Shown here piece by piece: positions 5,220 to 8,657 of a DNA stretch of 8,657 nt. Origin of the DNA: Nitrospinota bacterium. Lineage in GTDB: Bacteria > Nitrospinota_A > UBA7883 > JADGGD01. Location: NCBI GenBank assembly GCA_015229165.1, contig JADGCD010000079.1:1-8657 (forward strand), given 5' to 3'. The position numbers and the translations under genes were made by a program. Under the pieces are notes generated by a model. The model saw only the letters and a list, made by a program, of their open reading frames with translations, had not been told where the DNA came from and did no database searches. The first letter of the stretch is position 1, and each line of letters opens with the position of its first letter.

Positions 5220-6968
5220 ATGACCAAGCGCCAATACGATTTCCTGTACGACCCCAAGACGTACAACCAGATTCCCTGTCAGCGGAACTGCCCGGTCCAT
5301 ACCGACGTGCAGGAGTACATCCACCTGATCTCCCAGCGGAGATGGGAGGACGCCCACCGGCTGATCCGCGAGACCAATCCGTTCCCCTCGATCTGCGCCC
5401 GGGTCTGCCAGCACCCCTGCGAGACCGACTGCAGCCGTGGTCATATCGACTCCGCCGTGTCGATCCGCACCCTCAAACGGGCCGCGTGCGACTACTCCGC
5501 CCGGACCGTCGTCCCCACCCCCGCCGCCGTCCCGACCTTGCCGGAGAAAATCGCCGTCATCGGCGCCGGTCCCGCCGGACTGACCGCCGCCAACGACCTG
5601 GCCCGGCTCGGCTACCGGGTGGTCGTTTTCGAAGCCGAAGCCCATCCGGGGGGAATGCTCCGCTACGGCATTCCCGGCTACCGCCTCCCCCGCGAGACCA
5701 TCGACAAAGAAGTCGACATGGTCAAAAGCTCCGGCGTCGAAATCCGGTACAACACCCGGATCGGCCGGGACATCACCCTCGAACAGCTCCGCAAGGAATA
5801 CAACGCCGTCCTGATCGCCGCAGGCGCCTGGAACCCGGCCATGCTCGACGTCCCCGGCGAGAACCTGAAAGGGGTCTTTCACGGGGCCACCTTCATGTAC
5901 CACGTCAATCAGGGCAACCCCATCGATCTGGGGGGCAAGAAGGTCGTCGTCGTCGGTGGCGGGTTCACCGCCATGGACGTCTCCCGCTCCGCCATCCGGC
6001 TGGGCGCAAAGGAAGTCCACATCGTCTACCGCCGGACCCGCGCCGAAATCCCGGTCGTACCGGAAGAGATTATCGAAGCCGAAGACGAAGGGGTGATTTT
6101 CCACTACCTCGTCGCCCCGGTGGAGGTCGTCTCCAACGACGGCAAGAACGTCTCCGGCATCAAGATGATCAAAAACGTCCTCGGCGAGCCCGACGCCTCC
6201 GGGCGGCGTCGCCCCGTGGCGGTCGAAGGCTCCGAGTTCGTCATCGAGTGCGACATCGTCGCCCCTGCCGTTTCGCAGGTTCCCAACAACGACTGCCTGA
6301 CCGGACTGGAGAAGAGCGTCAAACTCTCCAAATGGGGGACCATCACCGTCGACGAAGCCACCTGGGCCACCAACCTTCCCGGCGTCTTCGCCGTCGGCGA
6401 CTTCATCACCGGCACCCAGCACGCCATCAAGGTCATCGCCGAAGGGCATTCGGCCGCCGTGTCGATCGACACCTTCCTGCGGGGCGAGCCGGCCGAATAC
6501 GCCAACCGGATGCGGCAGGATTACGAGATGGTGGACGCCGGACAGCCCGGCGGTCGGGAACACTCCTACGACGCAGTCGAGCGGAGCCATCCCGGCCAGC
6601 TTGCCATCCACAAGCGCAAGACCACCTTCCTCGAAGTGGAGACCGGTTTCTCCAAAGACGTCGCCGTAAAGGAAGCCAACCGCTGCCTCTCCTGCAACTA
6701 CCTTTGGACCTATCTCCCCGAGTCGTGCATCATGTGCGCCAACTGCGTCGACGTCTGTCCGCAGGAGTGCCTCTCCATCACCCCCCTCACCGAGCTGCAG
6801 CACCAGCGGTGGCTCAACGAGAACATCCCGCTGACCGCCCAGGGGGTCACCGGCATCGTTATCGACCGGGACAAGTGCATTCGATGCTCCTTCTGCAAGG
6901 AGGTCTGTCCCACCGACAGCATAACCTTCAGCAACTACTGCGACGCCGCCAAACTGCAGAACACGTAG
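5220..6968 (+). CDS. GltD/NfnB-like FAD-NAD(P) oxidoreductase with C-terminal 2[4Fe-4S] ferredoxin domain
   Basis: Probable cytoplasmic flavoprotein moving electrons between NAD(P)H, FAD and iron-sulfur clusters. 582 residues. The N-terminal Cys-rich domain has PCQRNCP (19-25) and C59, C63, C67, C71 (NPFPSICARVCQHPCETDC), as in the GltD/DPYD/NfnB group. The FAD loop is GAGPAG (115-120), the NAD(P) loop is GGGFTAMD (246-253), and the second FAD motif is VFAVGD (389-394). The C-terminus carries two ferredoxin motifs, CIMCANCVDVCP (503-514) and CIRCSFCKEVCP (553-564), preceded by an extra CLSC (489-492). No signal peptide or membrane helix. TGGAG six bases upstream supports the start. It is not a plain glutamate synthase small subunit, because of the ferredoxin tail and the absence of a large subunit nearby. 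It resembles the SfrB type of NADPH oxidoreductase β subunits in layout. It lies 117 bases after the cytochrome operon and ends in a terminator, so it may be a single-gene unit or the operon's last gene. Partner and direction of electron flow are unknown. Confidence 0.9.
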   Translation: MTKRQYDFLYDPKTYNQIPCQRNCPVHTDVQEYIHLISQRRWEDAHRLIRETNPFPSICARVCQHPCETDCSRGHIDSAVSIRTLKRAACDYSARTVVPTPAAVPTLPEKIAVIGAGPAGLTAANDLARLGYRVVVFEAEAHPGGMLRYGIPGYRLPRETIDKEVDMVKSSGVEIRYNTRIGRDITLEQLRKEYNAVLIAAGAWNPAMLDVPGENLKGVFHGATFMYHVNQGNPIDLGGKKVVVVGGGFTAMDVSRSAIRLGAKEVHIVYRRTRAEIPVVPEEIIEAEDEGVIFHYLVAPVEVVSNDGKNVSGIKMIKNVLGEPDASGRRRPVAVEGSEFVIECDIVAPAVSQVPNNDCLTGLEKSVKLSKWGTITVDEATWATNLPGVFAVGDFITGTQHAIKVIAEGHSAAVSIDTFLRGEPAEYANRMRQDYEMVDAGQPGGREHSYDAVERSHPGQLAIHKRKTTFLEVETGFSKDVAVKEANRCLSCNYLWTYLPESCIMCANCVDVCPQECLSITPLTELQHQRWLNENIPLTAQGVTGIVIDRDKCIRCSFCKEVCPTDSITFSNYCDAAKLQNT

Positions 6969-6984
6969 AGACCGCGTCAACCCG

Positions 6985-7016
6985 ACGACCGCCTCCTTCC
7001 CGGGGGCGGTCGTTTT
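6985..7016 (+). terminator. Intrinsic terminator after the FAD oxidoreductase gene
   Basis: ACGACCGCC (6985-6993) pairs perfectly with GGCGGTCGT (7005-7013), and three further inner pairs (one T-G) leave a five-base loop. TTTT (7013-7016) follows. It starts 17 bases after the stop codon. Strong GC stem plus T-run is the standard rho-independent form. Confidence 0.88.
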
Positions 7017-7030
7017 GTGTGAAGCTCTCC

Positions 7031-7086
7031 GGTTCGCCCCCCGTGAAGTTGTTCAGGTTCGCCGGGATGAGCGATCATCAGGCGAA
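7031..7086. promoter_or_regulatory. Short repeats upstream of the barrel gene, possible regulator sites
   Basis: GGTTCGCC occurs twice (7031-7038 and 7056-7063), and its core occurs inverted as GGCGAA (7081-7086). Between them is a palindrome, GATGA-GCGA-TCATC (7066-7079), of the 5-4-5 form typical of dimeric helix-turn-helix regulators, centred about 65 bases before the start inferred for the promoter at 7103-7131. The motifs are short and GC-rich, so chance is a real alternative. Nothing else was recognised in 7017-7102. Confidence 0.25.
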
Positions 7087-7102
7087 GCGCCGGGGGCGTC
7101 AC

Positions 7103-7131
7103 TTGTCCTCTTCGTCCGTAAGGAATAGACT
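7103..7131 (+). promoter_or_regulatory. Candidate sigma70 promoter for the barrel-cupredoxin pair
   Basis: TTGTCC (7103-7108, 4 of 6) and TAGACT (7126-7131, 4 of 6) are separated by 17 bases. It follows a strong terminator, so a new promoter is needed somewhere between 7017 and 7310. Both boxes are imperfect. Predicted start near 7138. Confidence 0.35.
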
Positions 7132-7158
7132 CTACCGACACGGGAGGAACGCTCTGAC

Positions 7159-7320
7159 ATGTCGGACACATTCATAGACGCGCTGATGGTGGTAGCCTTC
7201 CCGGACGCCGGATACGGCAGAGGAGCGGGAGTGGCCGTCACTGTGTCCCTTTTGGCCGATGGCGCACGGTGGATTCCCGGCGCTGACAACGATGCTGTGG
7301 GGGGAACCGATGCTGCGTAG
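7159..7320 (+). CDS. Doubtful small ORF, 53 codons, overlapping the barrel gene start
   Basis: Runs from ATG 7159 to TAG 7318-7320 and begins MSDTFIDALMVVAFPDAG. In its favour: GGGAGGAA lies nine bases upstream (7142-7149), and its stop overlaps the start of the next gene by 11 bases, an arrangement used for translational coupling. Against it: no recognised family, a low-complexity Gly/Ala/Val composition, no clear signal peptide or membrane helix, and a third-position GC content (about two thirds by my count) that seems lower than in neighbouring genes. A leader peptide or plain 5' leader sequence are both possible. Confidence 0.22.
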   Translation: MSDTFIDALMVVAFPDAGYGRGAGVAVTVSLLADGARWIPGADNDAVGGTDAA

Positions 7321-8185
7321 GCCGATCATCGCTCTGGGGTTTGCGCTGGCCGCCGCCGCGTGGCCGTCACCCGCCCGGGGAGCGTGGATTCTCGACGCCG
7401 GCATCGACGCCCGGTGGGAGGATAACCTCACCCGATCCCCAAAAGCCCCTCTCGCCGACACCGCCATGGAGGTCGATCTGGCGGCGGGCCGCTACCTGCA
7501 AGTGGAGGAATACACCGGCCTGTCGCTGGTCGCCACCCTTCACGGCGAAAAGTATGCCACGTATGACCGGCTCGACGCGGTTGAAGCCGGAATCGGCGCC
7601 ACCCTCCGGCGCCGGTTCGGACTCGGACCCGAGGCGTGGACGGCGGCGATGACCCTCGCGGGAGGGCAATCGTCGGTGGTCGACCACTACCGGAGCGCCC
7701 GGTTCGCTGCGGCGCAGGTATCGCTGTCCCGCTGGTTCGCGGAGCGCCTGTCGCTGGATGTATCCCTTGCGTACGACACCCGGCGCCCCCTCGAAACACC
7801 CCCCATCGACAGCTACGCAACCACGCCATCGGACGTGTATGACCTCTCCGGTCAAAGCGTGGCGGTGGAGGGGGGCTACCTGGTCGGCGAAGAGGGGATC
7901 GTCACCCTCCGGGCCGCCTACCGGGACGGGGATATCGTTTCGTCCGTAAAGCCGACCAAGTGGGTCAACAAGGCGGCCAAAGCCGTCACCGACGATCAGG
8001 CGTTCGACCAGCGGATCGCCTACCGGATCGGGGCGCGGACGACCACCCTCGGCGTCGGCTATACCCACGCCCTCTTCACCGGCGGATCGGTGAGCGCCGG
8101 GTACGAATATCGTTCGTCCGCCGCCGACGGCGGGCTCTCCTACACCGGGTCGATCCTGCGGGCGACCCTTCTGTACTCCTTCTAA
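7310..8185 (+). CDS. Putative outer-membrane β-barrel protein
   Basis: 291 residues, exported. A Sec signal peptide is clear: basic MLRR, a hydrophobic stretch IIALGFALAAAAW, then SPARGA, with cleavage probably after A23 or nearby. The mature part has many short alternating strands ended by polar turns, no hydrophobic helix, and ends in RATLLYSF, the C-terminal aromatic (Phe) pattern recognised by the Bam machinery. The early WEDNLTRS resembles the start of many outer-membrane barrel proteins of unknown role. I chose ATG 7310 because GGGGGGA lies five bases before it and the signal peptide starts there; earlier in-frame ATGs (7259, 7292) would put a polar tail before the signal. The next gene begins two bases after its stop, so they are co-translated and may work together. 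Substrate and function are not known; a porin or a surface anchor are both possible. Confidence 0.8.
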   Translation: MLRRPIIALGFALAAAAWPSPARGAWILDAGIDARWEDNLTRSPKAPLADTAMEVDLAAGRYLQVEEYTGLSLVATLHGEKYATYDRLDAVEAGIGATLRRRFGLGPEAWTAAMTLAGGQSSVVDHYRSARFAAAQVSLSRWFAERLSLDVSLAYDTRRPLETPPIDSYATTPSDVYDLSGQSVAVEGGYLVGEEGIVTLRAAYRDGDIVSSVKPTKWVNKAAKAVTDDQAFDQRIAYRIGARTTTLGVGYTHALFTGGSVSAGYEYRSSAADGGLSYTGSILRATLLYSF

Positions 8186-8187
8186 CC

Positions 8188-8657
8188 ATGCGCCATATAA
8201 AGAGGACGCTGTTTGTCGGCCTGCTGGTCCTGGCGACCATGGGAGGGGCGGGGGCCGCCTTTGCGGACGAGATCGTGGCGACGGTGAATAACGCCAAGAG
8301 CGGCGAACCGGTGGGAGGGGCGGTGGTCTTCGCCATGCCCCGGGGGGGCGCTCCATCGCTGACCGTCCGATCGGCCAAGGTCGATCAGGTGAACAAGGAG
8401 TTTGTCCCCCATGTGACCGTGGTTCCGCTGAACACCCCGGTCTCCTTTCCCAACAGCGACAACATCAGCCATCACGTTTACTCCCTTTCCGAGACCAAGC
8501 GTTTCGAGTTGCCGCTCTATAGCGGAACCCCCTCCCGGCCGGTCCTCTTCGACACCCCCGGCCCGGTGGCGCTTGGGTGCAATATTCACGACTGGATGTC
8601 GGCATACATTTACGTTACTCCCACCCCCTACTACGCCTTCACCGACGCCAAAGGGAA
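8188..8657 (+). CDS. Exported cupredoxin-like protein (3' partial)
   Basis: 156 complete codons are visible; the frame is open at the window end. The signal peptide is MRHIKRTLF followed by a hydrophobic stretch and AAFA (23-26), with cleavage probably before D27. A first β-rich part, 'ATVNNAKSGEPVGGAVVFA' (31-49), resembles a carboxypeptidase-regulatory-like strand set. The following cupredoxin-like part has NTPVSFPNSDNISHHVYS (82-99), RFELPLYSGTP (105-115) and GCNIHDWM (130-137). H95 or H96 together with C131, H134 and M137 match the His-Cys-His-Met set of type-1 copper proteins. Proteins of this kind are often labelled 'methylamine utilization protein', but nothing here supports that substrate. 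It starts two bases after the barrel gene with no clear ribosome binding site, which suggests translational coupling. Probable periplasmic or surface electron-transfer or copper protein; the role is inferred. Confidence 0.85.
   Translation, partial: MRHIKRTLFVGLLVLATMGGAGAAFADEIVATVNNAKSGEPVGGAVVFAMPRGGAPSLTVRSAKVDQVNKEFVPHVTVVPLNTPVSFPNSDNISHHVYSLSETKRFELPLYSGTPSRPVLFDTPGPVALGCNIHDWMSAYIYVTPTPYYAFTDAKG

Noticed and set aside
5205..6980. A 591-codon open frame on the minus strand, opposite the FAD oxidoreductase
   Set aside because: It mirrors almost exactly a gene with clear motifs, has a Gly/Asp/Val-rich low-information sequence, and is expected where GC-rich codons leave few stops on the other strand.
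5342..7177. A 611-codon plus-strand frame in another phase across the oxidoreductase
   Set aside because: Extremely Arg/Pro-rich translation typical of an out-of-phase reading of GC-rich DNA; it also runs through the terminator.
7138..7309. A riboswitch in the leader of the barrel gene
   Set aside because: I compared it by eye with remembered cyclic-di-GMP, cobalamin, TPP and Moco motif cores; only loose short pairings were found, with no class signature.
1..8657. CRISPR array, tRNA or rRNA gene, insertion sequence, phage or toxin-antitoxin genes
   Set aside because: No regularly spaced repeats, no cloverleaf-like sequence, no transposase or integrase motifs, and gene content and codon use look uniform.

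Overview
The window reads as part of the chromosome of a GC-rich, respiring, Gram-negative bacterium. Two proteins with Sec-type signal peptides, one ending like an outer-membrane β-barrel, point to a diderm cell. A quinol-oxidising cytochrome b complex that uses a membrane-anchored pentaheme cytochrome c instead of cytochrome c1 or f, next to a low-potential flavin/iron-sulfur oxidoreductase, suggests an anaerobe of the Desulfuromonadia/Geobacter type. That placement is inferred from gene content; no 16S or other marker is present. All convincing genes lie on the + strand.

Region 1 (1-1215): the end of a molybdenum cofactor operon. A 5'-truncated moaD overlaps moaE (TGATG), and moaE overlaps mobA (GTGA). 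MoaD and MoaE form molybdopterin synthase, and MobA adds GMP to make the MGD form of the cofactor used by DMSO-reductase-family enzymes.

Region 2 (1216-1487): a 272-base non-coding stretch with a 7+7 inverted repeat, one good and one weaker sigma70-like promoter, and a leader with two stem-loops.

Region 3 (1488-5102): a four-gene respiratory operon: Rieske iron-sulfur protein, cytochrome b6-like protein, an enlarged subunit-IV-like protein, and a pentaheme cytochrome c. Together they should oxidise (mena)quinol and pass electrons to periplasmic cytochromes. The b6-like protein keeps the cysteine that carries heme c_n (c_i) in b6f complexes. The subunit-IV protein has APWY where PEWY is usual and two extra C-terminal membrane helices.

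Region 4 (5103-7016): a long imperfect inverted repeat overlaps a candidate promoter, then comes a GltD/NfnB/SfrB-like FAD-NAD(P) oxidoreductase with a C-terminal 2[4Fe-4S] ferredoxin domain, closed by a strong intrinsic terminator. No partner subunit lies in the window; its position suggests, but does not prove, a link to the quinone/cytochrome chain.

Region 5 (7017-8657): a regulatory stretch with a candidate promoter, short repeats and a doubtful 53-codon ORF, followed by a tight pair: a putative outer-membrane β-barrel protein and an exported cupredoxin-like protein with a type-1 copper ligand pattern that runs off the window. I saw no tRNA, rRNA, CRISPR array, insertion sequence or phage gene.
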